In this document: positions 7,780 to 15,586 of the stretch, in pieces | Position numbering within the stretch: position 1 is the stretch's first letter | Layout: every line of letters begins with the position of its first letter | Source: an uncultured Methanoregula sp. | GTDB taxonomy: Archaea; Halobacteriota; Methanomicrobia; Methanomicrobiales; Methanospirillaceae | Direction: 5' to 3' | Assembly: GCF_963667735.1 (NCBI RefSeq) | Contig: NZ_OY763919.1 | Coordinates: 1,489,539-1,553,538 of the forward strand | Length of the DNA: 64,000 bases | The notes under the pieces: generated by a model | What the model was told of the DNA's origin: nothing | Database searches by the model: none | What the model saw: the letters and a program-made list of their open reading frames with translations, nothing else | Program-made: the position numbers and the translations under genes

Positions 7780-8283
7780 TCAGGCAAGGGCCGCGACCCC
7801 GTCGGCCCAGGTCTCGATGCGGGTCCGGATGGCATCGTCCTCGTAAGACGAGACGGTGACCTGCTGCCGGGAGAAGCTCACGAGGTACAGCTCCCCGTTC
7901 GGGTCATGGCATTTCAGGGTTGCCGTGAAGCTGTCGTTCTCGGCATCGTGGTACGGGGTGCCGGCATGGGCCGTGTTGTTCGCGGTGTTGGCGAGAACAG
8001 CGGCGATGCCGTCATTGTACCCGGCCAGGGTTCCGTAACTCTCGTTTCCCCTTCCCACGGTCTTGGCATCCTCGTTCTGGTACACGAATTTTGCCGTGTA
8101 CAGTTCCCGGATCTTCTGTACGGGCGGGTGGTTGCTGCCCGAGTTCATATACGATACACATCCGAACGGGTTGTTCAGGATGACGGACTGGACAATGGTG
8201 TTGAACGCACTGATGTCCGCTATCGGTGCCGCAAGCTTGCGGACCGAACTCTTTACATTGGTCTTCTGCGTGAAGTCAGCCAT
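7780..8283 (-). CDS. Methanogen hypothetical protein, 167 aa
   Basis: It starts at ATG 8283 (MADFTQKTNVKSSVRKL) with GGAGAG about 8 bases upstream; earlier in-frame codons add an unlikely 16 residues. The protein is soluble, with segments NNPFGCVSYMNSGSNHPPVQ, KIRELYTAKFVYQNEDAK and DSFTATLKCHDPNGELYLVS, and its composition is that of a folded domain. I recall similar proteins of unknown function in methanogens but know no biochemical role. It heads a two-gene unit with the 45-aa membrane protein. A TATA-like GTTATATCC lies about 60 bp upstream. Confidence 0.7.
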   Translation of the reverse strand: MADFTQKTNVKSSVRKLAAPIADISAFNTIVQSVILNNPFGCVSYMNSGSNHPPVQKIRELYTAKFVYQNEDAKTVGRGNESYGTLAGYNDGIAAVLANTANNTAHAGTPYHDAENDSFTATLKCHDPNGELYLVSFSRQQVTVSSYEDDAIRTRIETWADGVAALA

Positions 8284-8450
8284 TTCTGGTCTCTCCTTGT
8301 CTGGTGTCGCGGGGCGCCCTTTGACATACAACCATTGGGAGAGGGGATATAACGGATAATTCGCGGGGGTCCAATCCGGGGCCGCATGAGGCAGTTCCAG
8401 CGAATCCGGAACTTCCGGCGCGGATTGGCACCGATCCGGGAAAAAAGGGA

Positions 8451-9017
8451 TTATTTGTCGAGGGATCCGGGGAAGTCCAGGTCCCGGCGCAGGCCGCCCG
8501 GGTACACAAGGTAGTAGAGCCAGCCGCAGGAGGGAGAGGAGACCCAGATCATGATCTGGTACGGGACAAGGCCCGCCAGCCGGCAGAGCATCTCCACGTC
8601 TTCTTTGAATATGGCATGGAGCACGGCGGCGCTCGGGACGGGCCTGCGGGAGCGGAGGACCCGGACGAGAAGCGACCGGCTCTTCCTGAGGCCGATCAGG
8701 TTCACCGGCAGGGAGGATTCGGTCACCCGGACGGGGAGGAACCCGTGCTCTTTGAGGACCCGTATCGCCTCGTACACAAGCGGGTTGCTCCGGCTCAGGC
8801 GCCGGGTATCGGCCCCTTCATCCCTGATGAGGATGAGCGAAGGCTCGCTCCCAAAGTTGTTTTGAGGAACAGGGTACGGGTCGCAGCCCGGGCGTTCCGT
8901 TGCGGGGATCGGGTGTTCAGATACAATTCCGTGTGCGGGAGTCACGCTCCCGCGTTCCGCCGGGAAACAGCCTGCTGCCGGCCCGGCGGTTCTGGTAATG
9001 CTGGTTTTCGTTTGCAT
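8451..9017 (-). CDS. Hypothetical protein, possible nuclease-like fold
   Basis: A 188-aa product from ATG 9017. The first 60 residues are low in pattern. The C-terminal domain runs from VYEAIRVLKEHGFLPVRVTE through RKSRSLLVRVLRSRRPVP and HAIFKEDVEMLCRL to IWVSSPSCGWLYYLVYPGGL. An alpha helix, a strand with an LVRV core and a second helix resemble archaeal restriction-endonuclease-like hypotheticals, but I see no clear D-(E)xK set, so activity is doubtful. It stands alone on the minus strand before the AT-rich island. The start is uncertain. Confidence 0.55.
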   Translation of the reverse strand: MQTKTSITRTAGPAAGCFPAERGSVTPAHGIVSEHPIPATERPGCDPYPVPQNNFGSEPSLILIRDEGADTRRLSRSNPLVYEAIRVLKEHGFLPVRVTESSLPVNLIGLRKSRSLLVRVLRSRRPVPSAAVLHAIFKEDVEMLCRLAGLVPYQIMIWVSSPSCGWLYYLVYPGGLRRDLDFPGSLDK

Positions 9018-9444
9018 GGTATCATGAAATATCTCTCCGACAACGGGTGCTACACGGGCCTGCTCTCTGTTTTGTGAGCCACCGTGTATGCCGTCACATC
9101 CACCGGTTCCGCGTTCGGGATAGTCTGTCTGTGCGATCCATCCCACAATGCCACCCTTGTGCCGGGTGCATTGTGATTAAGCTGAAAATGGCATATATTA
9201 ATATAAATATATAAGATGGTGGAGGTTATAGCAATGGTAAGAGAATATCAGAATCAATCATGGTCCTTCATGATTACGTCAATGACTAATAGTAAATTTC
9301 AACACATAATGTTTTAGCATTTATAAAATCTAGTATTATCTATCTCGATTAGCCGTAAATGATATGCCAGAATCTTTCGTTGGCACTAATTGTAAGTGGG
9401 AATCTGTCCAAAGAAGTCATAATGAGAAGCGGGAGATCTAACTA
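9018..9444. other. 427-bp gap at the edge of an AT-rich island
   Basis: Composition changes abruptly at about 9180 from GC-rich to strongly AT-rich, and stays so to about 11,040. The gap holds a promoter-like stretch and a 27-codon ORF (separate entry). I saw no tRNA, inverted-repeat end or integrase. Confidence 0.6.
9192..9317 (+). promoter_or_regulatory. Strong promoter, Shine-Dalgarno and 27-codon ORF
   Basis: An AT-only stretch (ATATTAATATAAATATATAA, about 9195-9214) looks like an archaeal TATA element. It is followed by GGAGGT at 9221-9226, and ATG 9234 opens a frame that closes at TAG 9315-9317. The peptide begins MVREYQNQSWSFMITSM. Such a good initiation region on so short a frame suggests either a leader peptide or the 5' remnant of a gene replaced by the AT-rich insertion. 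Confidence 0.4.
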
Positions 9445-10809
9445 ATGACTGACATGGAAGTGAGTGAAAAGTTACAGGAAATAGTCAAATTAATTAAGAA
9501 AATTATTCAGGCGCAAAGAGATGAAAACAAAATTCATCCAGAATTTGAATATTGTACTCATTGGGAACCAACTTCATATTCTTATGATGATCGTGGGATT
9601 CATGTTGATAAAAGCGGAACACAAATATCAAAACCCAGTTGGCATATTGCCTCACATACAATTTCTGAAATTATTAAAGAAACTGATGAATATACCCATT
9701 TGCTACAGTTTTTAAAAACTAAAAATATCGGAGAAGAAAATCAAAGAACACTATCCTCTTTTATTTCAAAGATTGTTATCAATATTTTAAATAATCAGGA
9801 TATTCCGGATCAGGAAATTGACAAACTCATTGACCGTTATTTACTTGATGTAATGAATAAACCAATTAAATCTGGAGCCATTATCCAATTAGTTGGTATT
9901 ATTCTTCAACCAGATTCTGTTGAATTATCTCATGAAATCACTATTCGAAAACCGAGAAAAGAAGATTTTTTTCTAGATATTCCTGCGTTTGGATACGATC
10001 CGGAATTTCATTTGATCGATCCCACAGCGTTTATTGAAATATCCATGTTCTCTCGAAATCCAAGAGAAATTCACGAATCTATAGTTAAAACAATGACAAT
10101 ATTACGTCTTTTCAAGACTGGTAGTGTAAAATATACAACCTATCAAATGTACACGGACTCGTTTTCTAATTTGATTGGTGGAAGAACTTTCTCTGGAGAT
10201 AAAACTCCAGCATTCGAAATATATGTTGTTAGAAACGATCTTGTGCCTAATCTGAAAAAATTTTATGAAAAAATTTCAGCCTTTCTGCCATCATCATTAT
10301 TTAAAATTGACATAGGTAGGATAGATCACATTTCCATTGCATACCACCGATATAGTGACTCATTATTAAACAGTGATATTATTGAACGAAGAATTACGAA
10401 TGCAATCATGGGATTGGAAGCACTCTACTTCAAACCAAGTGGTGAACAACAAGAACTTCAGTACCGTTTGGGAATAAGAGTGGCAAAAATTCTTGGCAAG
10501 TTGTCCTATGATCCTTTAAAAGTTAGGTGTACTATTAAGGATGCATATTCGATTAGAAGTATTTTCTCTCATGGAGGTCACCTTGGTTATAAGGAAAGAC
10601 GAAAATTCGAAACCAAATATAATGGGGATGTTAAAAATCTTCTATCATTAGTTCTTGATTTTTTACGCATCTCAATTATTGTTTCTATAACAATTCATTC
10701 AGAAAAAGACGAGTTTATCGACAATATTGATCGTGCATTAATTGATGATGACGCTAATGAAAAATTGAACACCCAATTGAGTATCTCAAAAAATATTTTA
10801 ATGGAATAA
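9445..10809 (+). CDS. Apea-like HEPN-domain protein in AT-rich island
   Basis: A 454-aa soluble protein coded by AT-rich DNA unlike its neighbours. Residues 1 to about 290 are of unknown fold. The C-terminal part reads ERRITNAIMGLEALYFKPSG, then ELQYRLGIRVAKILGK and IKDAYSIRSIFSHGGH, which matches Apea-like HEPN domains. The R-x4-H motif of HEPN ribonucleases is present (R371, H376). HEPN proteins often act as RNases in toxin-antitoxin or antiviral systems. No antitoxin-like partner is adjacent. The ATG at 9445 has GGGAG 13-17 bases upstream. Horizontal acquisition is likely from composition. Confidence 0.75.
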   Translation: MTDMEVSEKLQEIVKLIKKIIQAQRDENKIHPEFEYCTHWEPTSYSYDDRGIHVDKSGTQISKPSWHIASHTISEIIKETDEYTHLLQFLKTKNIGEENQRTLSSFISKIVINILNNQDIPDQEIDKLIDRYLLDVMNKPIKSGAIIQLVGIILQPDSVELSHEITIRKPRKEDFFLDIPAFGYDPEFHLIDPTAFIEISMFSRNPREIHESIVKTMTILRLFKTGSVKYTTYQMYTDSFSNLIGGRTFSGDKTPAFEIYVVRNDLVPNLKKFYEKISAFLPSSLFKIDIGRIDHISIAYHRYSDSLLNSDIIERRITNAIMGLEALYFKPSGEQQELQYRLGIRVAKILGKLSYDPLKVRCTIKDAYSIRSIFSHGGHLGYKERRKFETKYNGDVKNLLSLVLDFLRISIIVSITIHSEKDEFIDNIDRALIDDDANEKLNTQLSISKNILME

Positions 10810-11422
10810 AAACCTCGCATCAAGTGTGTAAAAATGTTATCTTCATCCATATAGTGTGATGGAAAAGACCCTCGTATCCTTTTATAGAGAATAAAATGGC
10901 TCTGTAGAATCCATAAAAGAGACTTAGAAATGCGAAAGTAGAGACAATTCGTAAGATGTTATAGAGGTTTTGTCACGTTTCATCGATTAAAAATATAGTT
11001 TTTCTACCATGCCAAAATATTCGAATTTAATCACATGAGCACTGTCACGATGTCCCTATACCCCCCTACCCCCCACCCCCTTAGATCCGGCTGAGGGGGG
11101 GTCACCCCCTTTTGAAAAAAGGGAGGGAGGGGGGTAGCCCCCCACCCCCCGTTCTCAAAGATGAGAACCCGCCCCCGGTTTCCACGATCCGGCCCGTTGC
11201 TTCGCGTGGAGTTGCCGCCGGTAAGGGGATTGTCGCTGTCTTACTCAAAATCGGGTAGCATCCGGGATTTTCTGGCTATGGGTGGGGGGTGGTACCCCCA
11301 CCCGCCCTGATCGGACTGGGGGGGGTTGGCCCCCTTTGAAAAAAGTGAGTGAGGGGGGTGACCCCCCACCCCCAGTTGTCCGGGCCCGGCTGGCAACCGG
11401 TGCTGCCCCGGGCCTGACCCAA
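10810..11422. other. 613-bp non-coding stretch, AT-rich then GC-repeat
   Basis: The first 230 bases continue the AT-rich island with no ORF worth naming. From about 11,040 the sequence switches to long C and G runs (separate repeat entry). Confidence 0.6.
11040..11392. repeat. GC-rich palindromic repeat element, copy 1
   Basis: Two blocks of C/G runs built around GGGGTCACCCC- and GGGGTACCCC-like palindromes (about 11,055-11,155 and 11,280-11,375) flank a less repetitive core that includes GCTTCGCGTGGAG at about 11,201-11,213. An element with the same blocks and a core containing CTCCACGCGAAG lies at 57,324-57,650 in the opposite orientation. G runs of 4-8 could form quadruplexes. It codes for nothing I recognise. 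It marks the right edge of the AT-rich HEPN island. Confidence 0.6.
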
Positions 11423-11788
11423 TCAGATATACCGGTACAAGGAATCCTGGTTGTCGATGGTGATAACGAAGATCACCAGGATACCGTTGTCGATGGTGAG
11501 GATTGCCCGGTACTGGCCGATCCGGCAGGAGTAAAGCGGCACCTGCTCGTGGCCTTTGAGTTTCCTGACGCAGGACCGGGGATTCTCTTCAGCTGCCAGT
11601 TCATTGAGAATAGCCCGGATGCGCCGGGCATCTTTTTTTGGGAGATCCAGCAGGTTCTTCTGGATCTCGTTTTCCCGTGCCTCGATCTTCTCTATGATGA
11701 CTTCCGGTTTTTCGTACTGGACTTCCTCGTATTCGATCTCTTTGCACCGCGAGATGGAGAGATCGTACCCGTTCCGATTGCAAAAGAG
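11423..11788 (-). pseudogene. RelE-family toxin frame with no start codon
   Basis: The frame from 11,788 down to TGA 11,423-11,425 encodes about 121 residues. Its last 80 match RelE/ParE toxins: KNLLDLPKKDARRIRAILNE, SCVRKLKGHEQVPLYSCRIG, QYRAILTIDNGILVIFVITI, ending DNQDSLYRYI. No ATG, GTG or TTG occurs in this frame between the upstream TAA (11,789-11,791) and the RelE core. That TAA ends the winged-helix gene in the same frame. The toxin may be decayed, may use a non-standard start, or the two may once have been one frame split by a nonsense codon. Confidence 0.6.
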
Positions 11789-12253
11789 TTATTGGATGAC
11801 CATCTGCCGTTCCTTCGTGTATGTCCCGGGGCGGCTGGCTACACACGGGGCCTTGTCTCTGGATTCACCGTACCGGGAGACGGCCTTTCTGGTACTCTCC
11901 CCGGATACTTTTTGCGAAGACCGCGGTTCGTGTTTTTCATGAGTCAGGCGGATCTTATCGAACTCCTCCGGCCCGACCATGGCCTCAATCAAGGAGTTGT
12001 CGAAATCCTCAAGACGCCTCACCAGGGGAGAGTCTTCATTGATGGAATAAAGGGGCGTTCTCCCCTCTTTTCGGATCTTCACCATGCCCCGGTCCGAGAA
12101 CTTCTTCATGGCTTTTGCAATGGACTGCCGGGTGAGCCCGATCTCGTCGACCAGTTCGGCCATATCGAATTCGATACCGTACATCGGCAGCAGGAACGAA
12201 AGCAGCCGGGTCTCGCAGGTGTCGCCGAATAATCCATCGAATGGCGGGTTCAT
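11789..12253 (-). CDS. Winged-helix transcriptional regulator, likely antitoxin
   Basis: A 154-aa protein with a well-placed GGAGATT before ATG 12,253. The N-terminal two thirds form a winged helix: GDTCETRLLSFLLPMYGIEF, MAELVDEIGLTRQSIAKAMK, SDRGMVKIRKEGRTPLYSIN. The family is common in Methanomicrobiales, often with a RelE-like partner downstream, as here. The last 45 residues are Ser/Arg-rich and look less constrained, perhaps a degenerate linker. It probably represses its own promoter. Confidence 0.75.
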   Translation of the reverse strand: MNPPFDGLFGDTCETRLLSFLLPMYGIEFDMAELVDEIGLTRQSIAKAMKKFSDRGMVKIRKEGRTPLYSINEDSPLVRRLEDFDNSLIEAMVGPEEFDKIRLTHEKHEPRSSQKVSGESTRKAVSRYGESRDKAPCVASRPGTYTKERQMVIQ

Positions 12254-12341
12254 GAGAATCTCCTTTCCCAGATATTTGCAAACAATCTATAAAAAATATT
12301 GTTAAAAAAAGTTAACAGAACTAATATTCCCTTAACGGGGA

Positions 12342-13016
12342 TCATTTTGGGATCAGGTAGCCAATTACTAATCCGATAATCGTACCGACTATTGCAATCA
12401 AAGCCTGGACAAGCCAGTCTTGCCTTTTGGATGCCTGTTCGTTCCGCTCCTTTGCTGTAATTTCAGCTTTGCGTCGCTCCTCGTATTCGATCAGAGCAGG
12501 CAGCATTGCATCAATTTTCCGGATATTATCCCTCATCTCCTGTATTGATTGATAATAGGACTTTACAACCCCAATATCCGGATCCCCGATATCCTTGTCT
12601 TTCTTATAGCCGGGAATCTTGGAGATAAGTCCCTCCATTTCAGGCTTTATTTTGTGATAATAATCAGGGAATACATGAACGAGGGCTTCGTTGGAGATTC
12701 CGTTGAGTTTTTTGTCAATAGAATCCTTTTGAAAAATCCGGATATAATCAAAGAGTTCGAAAGTCGCCCGGTACAGGTGGGAGAACACTTTGTCCAGATT
12801 CCTCCGGGCATACTCATCATCCCCTTCATGCATGCCGAATTTCACTGAGGTAATACGCATGAAATGATCGAATGCGTCCTTGATCTCGTTGATCGGAGGC
12901 ATGAAGGTCGAGAGGCTATTGAGTTCTTCTGAATAGAGAATCAGATCTTTCGTGTAAGAATAGAGCTCAGTAATCTCTTTGAGTCTCTGTAATTCATCAT
13001 CAGAAAAAGAGTTCAT
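12342..13016 (-). CDS. Coiled-coil protein with C-terminal membrane anchor
   Basis: A 224-aa protein I do not recognise. It is mostly helical and charged (DELQRLKEITELYSYTKDLI, then IDAMLPALIEYEERRKAEIT) and ends in one hydrophobic helix, WLVQALIAIVGTIIGLVIGY, followed by LIPK. The body should face the cytoplasm. It lies 14 bp downstream of a 63-aa gene and is somewhat more AT-rich than the core genome, consistent with an accessory operon. Confidence 0.65.
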   Translation of the reverse strand: MNSFSDDELQRLKEITELYSYTKDLILYSEELNSLSTFMPPINEIKDAFDHFMRITSVKFGMHEGDDEYARRNLDKVFSHLYRATFELFDYIRIFQKDSIDKKLNGISNEALVHVFPDYYHKIKPEMEGLISKIPGYKKDKDIGDPDIGVVKSYYQSIQEMRDNIRKIDAMLPALIEYEERRKAEITAKERNEQASKRQDWLVQALIAIVGTIIGLVIGYLIPK

Positions 13017-13030
13017 TGTATCAAAAAAGG

Positions 13031-13222
13031 TTATGGGAGGGGTTTACTGAGAATTCTCTGCTTTTCTTCTTCAAATTCTTCCTGCGTGCAGACCCTTCCC
13101 ATTGCAAGCCGGACACTTCCGATGCGGTAGCGATCGGAATTTTTTATTAATTCATTACGGTCAATCCGGATTTCCCGTAATTCCCGGTCCCACACGTCCG
13201 GATTTTTTAACATAGTCATCAC
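13031..13222 (-). CDS. Small hypothetical protein, about 60 aa
   Basis: A charged soluble protein with NPDVWDRELREIRIDRNELI, then KNSDRYRIGSVRLAMGRVCT, and an acidic helix QEEFEEEKQRILSKPL. The start is uncertain: GTG 13,222, ATG 13,219 and ATG 13,213 are all in frame. It precedes the anchored coiled-coil gene by 14 bp, so the two form a pair. I have no family assignment. Confidence 0.55.
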   Translation of the reverse strand: MMTMLKNPDVWDRELREIRIDRNELIKNSDRYRIGSVRLAMGRVCTQEEFEEEKQRILSKPLP

Positions 13223-13578
13223 AAACCAACACTCTGACTTCTGGTTAATTGTCTCAACACTATACGATTCGGACTTTTATATTTTCTTTTATACCCGTTA
13301 TTCTCGTGTATGAACTATTAAAGTTGTTGGTACGTATGACGGAGATCGCCGGTCAAGCTTCCCCGGCAAACGCCCTCTGCATGAGCCCCTCGCCCAACCC
13401 TTCGATCTCTTTTCCCGTTGAACCTGCCACTCACAAATCTGCCCCCCATGCGTAATCATACCGGCAAGCCTTCTCAGCGTACCCCGGGCAGGAATAAATC
13501 CGAGAATTAATAACCGCTCCCCAGAAACGAATAGCAATACGGTTTCCGCTGTGCAGAAACTGATAATGAGGATCTCTC
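13223..13578. other. 356-bp gap before the lipoprotein gene
   Basis: No supported gene. On the minus strand at about 13,350-13,430 a short frame reads GSTGKEIEGLGEGLMQRAFA, which looks protein-like but is bounded by stops on both sides and could be a gene remnant. Overlapping open frames on both strands show no start or ribosome site that I trust. Confidence 0.4.
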
Positions 13579-14457
13579 ATGAACAAGAACCTGACATTAA
13601 CCCTGGCCATTGCCGCCGCCCTCTGCCTCGTACTCGCAGCAGGGTGCACCGGTACTACCAGTACCGCAAATGCCTGCCCGCCCACTGGCTCCCAGACCGG
13701 TCTGAAGACCTACACGCCGGTCAACATCAATGCAACGCCCATCCAGTACAAAGAGGTCAACGGCGTGAAACTCGCGTACCGGGAATTCGGGTCCGGCGAG
13801 CCCCTGCTGATGATCACGGGATTCGGCAATACCATGAGCGGGTGGAACGATACGTTCATCGGCATCCTTTCATCGAAATACCATGTCTACATCTACGATC
13901 CCCGGGGAATGGGATACAGCAGCGACACGAATGCAACACCCGCCCTCTCCCAGTACTCCGACGATGCCGCGGCACTGATCAAATCTTTCGGGTACGACAG
14001 CATGCACGTGTACGGGGTCTCCATGGGGTCCTCGACCGCCCAGCAGCTGGTGATCGATCATCCCGAGCGCGTCAATAAGCTGGTCCTGGATTCGGTGACC
14101 TACAGCATCCGGCTTCCCGATACAAAACTCCTGCTTGCGCTCAATGAAAATATCAGTGTCAATCCCACCCAGTCGGCAGGCTCCCAAAGGGAGGCCCAGG
14201 CAAATCTTGCCTGGAACGGCTCCTGGGACAAGTTGTCCGGCATCCACAAGGATGTCATGCTCGTCGAGGGAACCGAGGATATCCTGACTCCCGATCAGAT
14301 CTCGGTCAAGATGGCCGGGCAGATCAACGGCTCGTGGGTGGTTCGGTTCAAAGGCCTTCCGCACTTCGGATCCAAGTATGCCCCGGTCCAGTACGGGGAG
14401 AATGCCCTGGACTTCCTCGGGATGAACGAGTCCCCCCTCGGCCCGAAACCATTTTAA
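13579..14457 (+). CDS. Alpha/beta-hydrolase lipoprotein
   Basis: A 292-aa exported hydrolase. Residues 1-23 form a lipoprotein-type signal with lipobox LAAGC, then a Thr/Ser linker. The fold is recognised from LAYREFGSGEPLLMITGFGN (oxyanion region), VYIYDPRGMGYSS, the nucleophile elbow VYGVSMGSSTAQ, the acid segment VEGTEDILTPDQ and the histidine in FKGLPHFGSKY. It probably acts on small esters or similar substrates outside the membrane; the substrate is unknown. ATG 13,579 follows GAGGATCTCTC. Confidence 0.85.
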   Translation: MNKNLTLTLAIAAALCLVLAAGCTGTTSTANACPPTGSQTGLKTYTPVNINATPIQYKEVNGVKLAYREFGSGEPLLMITGFGNTMSGWNDTFIGILSSKYHVYIYDPRGMGYSSDTNATPALSQYSDDAAALIKSFGYDSMHVYGVSMGSSTAQQLVIDHPERVNKLVLDSVTYSIRLPDTKLLLALNENISVNPTQSAGSQREAQANLAWNGSWDKLSGIHKDVMLVEGTEDILTPDQISVKMAGQINGSWVVRFKGLPHFGSKYAPVQYGENALDFLGMNESPLGPKPF

Positions 14458-14659
14458 AACGGAACCGGGAACCTTTTTCCCCTTCCCCCCTCGCGTTCTT
14501 TTTTTGCGTGTATGTGGATTAAAAAAATGTGCGGCCCGGGAGATCCTGGGCCGAAGAGCAAAACCCCCTCTCCTGAGAAAACCGCCTGGCGGAATACCCG
14601 GGTAAGCCCGGATGATCCTGCGGTGAATTGCCTGGTACAGGCTGTTTAAAAAAAACCGC

Positions 14660-15415
14660 TCACTTCTTCTTTTTCTCGTACCGGATCGTGCACTTCTTGT
14701 TCCCGCAGTCATCCGGGCAGGCGGGGATCTCGAACGGAACATCGTCCCTGCGTTCCACCATCAGCTGGCCCATCTCCATGAACCAGGGGCATGTGCAGGG
14801 GTTTGCACTCTGCTTCGCCGGGACCGCTCCTTCAGGAGTAGCGAGCAGGATCCTTCCAATCTCCATCCAGCGCTCCCGGATCTCCTGCCGGCTCACGCCG
14901 ACAAGGGCAAGGCTTCGGAGCCCCGAGAAGACGCTGATGATCGCAATGGCGAGCGTGCGGGGATCCGCATCCTGCCGGACGGAACCCTTGCTCTGCTGGC
15001 AGGCGATTCCGTGCGTGGCCATCTCGATAGCCACGGTATTGCTCTGGGTGAAGCTCTCCCGGATCGCCGGGTTCCGGACGGTCATGGCCATGATCTCCAT
15101 GAAGAACGCATGGTACTCCGCATCGTTCTCCAGGAAGCGATCAAGAAGAGCAGTCCAGGCATCGAGCGGGGTATTGTTGGGAAAGGCAGTCCTCGCCGTG
15201 TCCCTCACTTCCCGGTGGATGTATTTCACGATCTCGATAACGAGATCGTCCTTGTTCCTGAAATACAGGTACAGGGCTCCCTTGCTGACCCCGAGGTGTG
15301 CGGCGATATCGTCCATGGTTGTGGCGCCGTAGCCCTTCCGGCTCAAAACCGCAAGGCCGGCCGCTATGATCTTCTTCTTCGCCTCTTCCTTGTATTCCGG
15401 CACGACTTTGGGCAT
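14660..15415 (-). CDS. TetR-family regulator with Cys-rich C-terminus
   Basis: A 251-aa repressor. The N-terminal HTH reads IIAAGLAVLSRKGYGATTMD, then IAAHLGVSKGALYLYFRNKD. The ligand domain follows. The last 50 residues are an unusual extension with CTCPWFMEMG and CPDDCGNKKC, five cysteines that could bind a metal or Fe-S centre. It is divergent from an exporter operon and probably represses it through a site at 15,480-15,505. Confidence 0.85.
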   Translation of the reverse strand: MPKVVPEYKEEAKKKIIAAGLAVLSRKGYGATTMDDIAAHLGVSKGALYLYFRNKDDLVIEIVKYIHREVRDTARTAFPNNTPLDAWTALLDRFLENDAEYHAFFMEIMAMTVRNPAIRESFTQSNTVAIEMATHGIACQQSKGSVRQDADPRTLAIAIISVFSGLRSLALVGVSRQEIRERWMEIGRILLATPEGAVPAKQSANPCTCPWFMEMGQLMVERRDDVPFEIPACPDDCGNKKCTIRYEKKKK

Positions 15416-15479
15416 AATCCTGAGGATCCTTTTGGTGCCGTGGAATATAAATATGACTTTCGGGTAATAAAAATGACTG

Positions 15480-15505
15480 ACTGGTAAGTTTTAATAATGA
15501 CCAGT
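15480..15505. promoter_or_regulatory. Candidate TetR operator in divergent promoter
   Basis: ACTGGT at 15,480-15,485 and ACCAGT at 15,500-15,505 form an inverted repeat around a T/A-rich spacer containing TTTTAATAA, a likely TATA element for the exporter operon. A leftward TATA-like ATATTTATA sits at about 15,445-15,453. Direct half-sites TGACT recur at 15,454 and 15,474. The regulator assignment is inferred from position. Confidence 0.4.
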
Positions 15506-15586
15506 GCGTATTTTTTAGGAACTGCGGGGAACTGGCCGGATCCCGGTATGTTCCCCCGCATCTGCAATTTCAAGGAAGGTTCATAC

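Noticed and set aside
11282..12232. 316-aa frame on the + strand
   Set aside because: It is antisense to the winged-helix and RelE-like frames, which have clear family matches.
13340..13440. Protein-like segment GSTGKEIEGLGEGLMQRAFA on the minus strand
   Set aside because: It is bounded by stops and only about 24 residues long; kept as a possible remnant, not as a gene.
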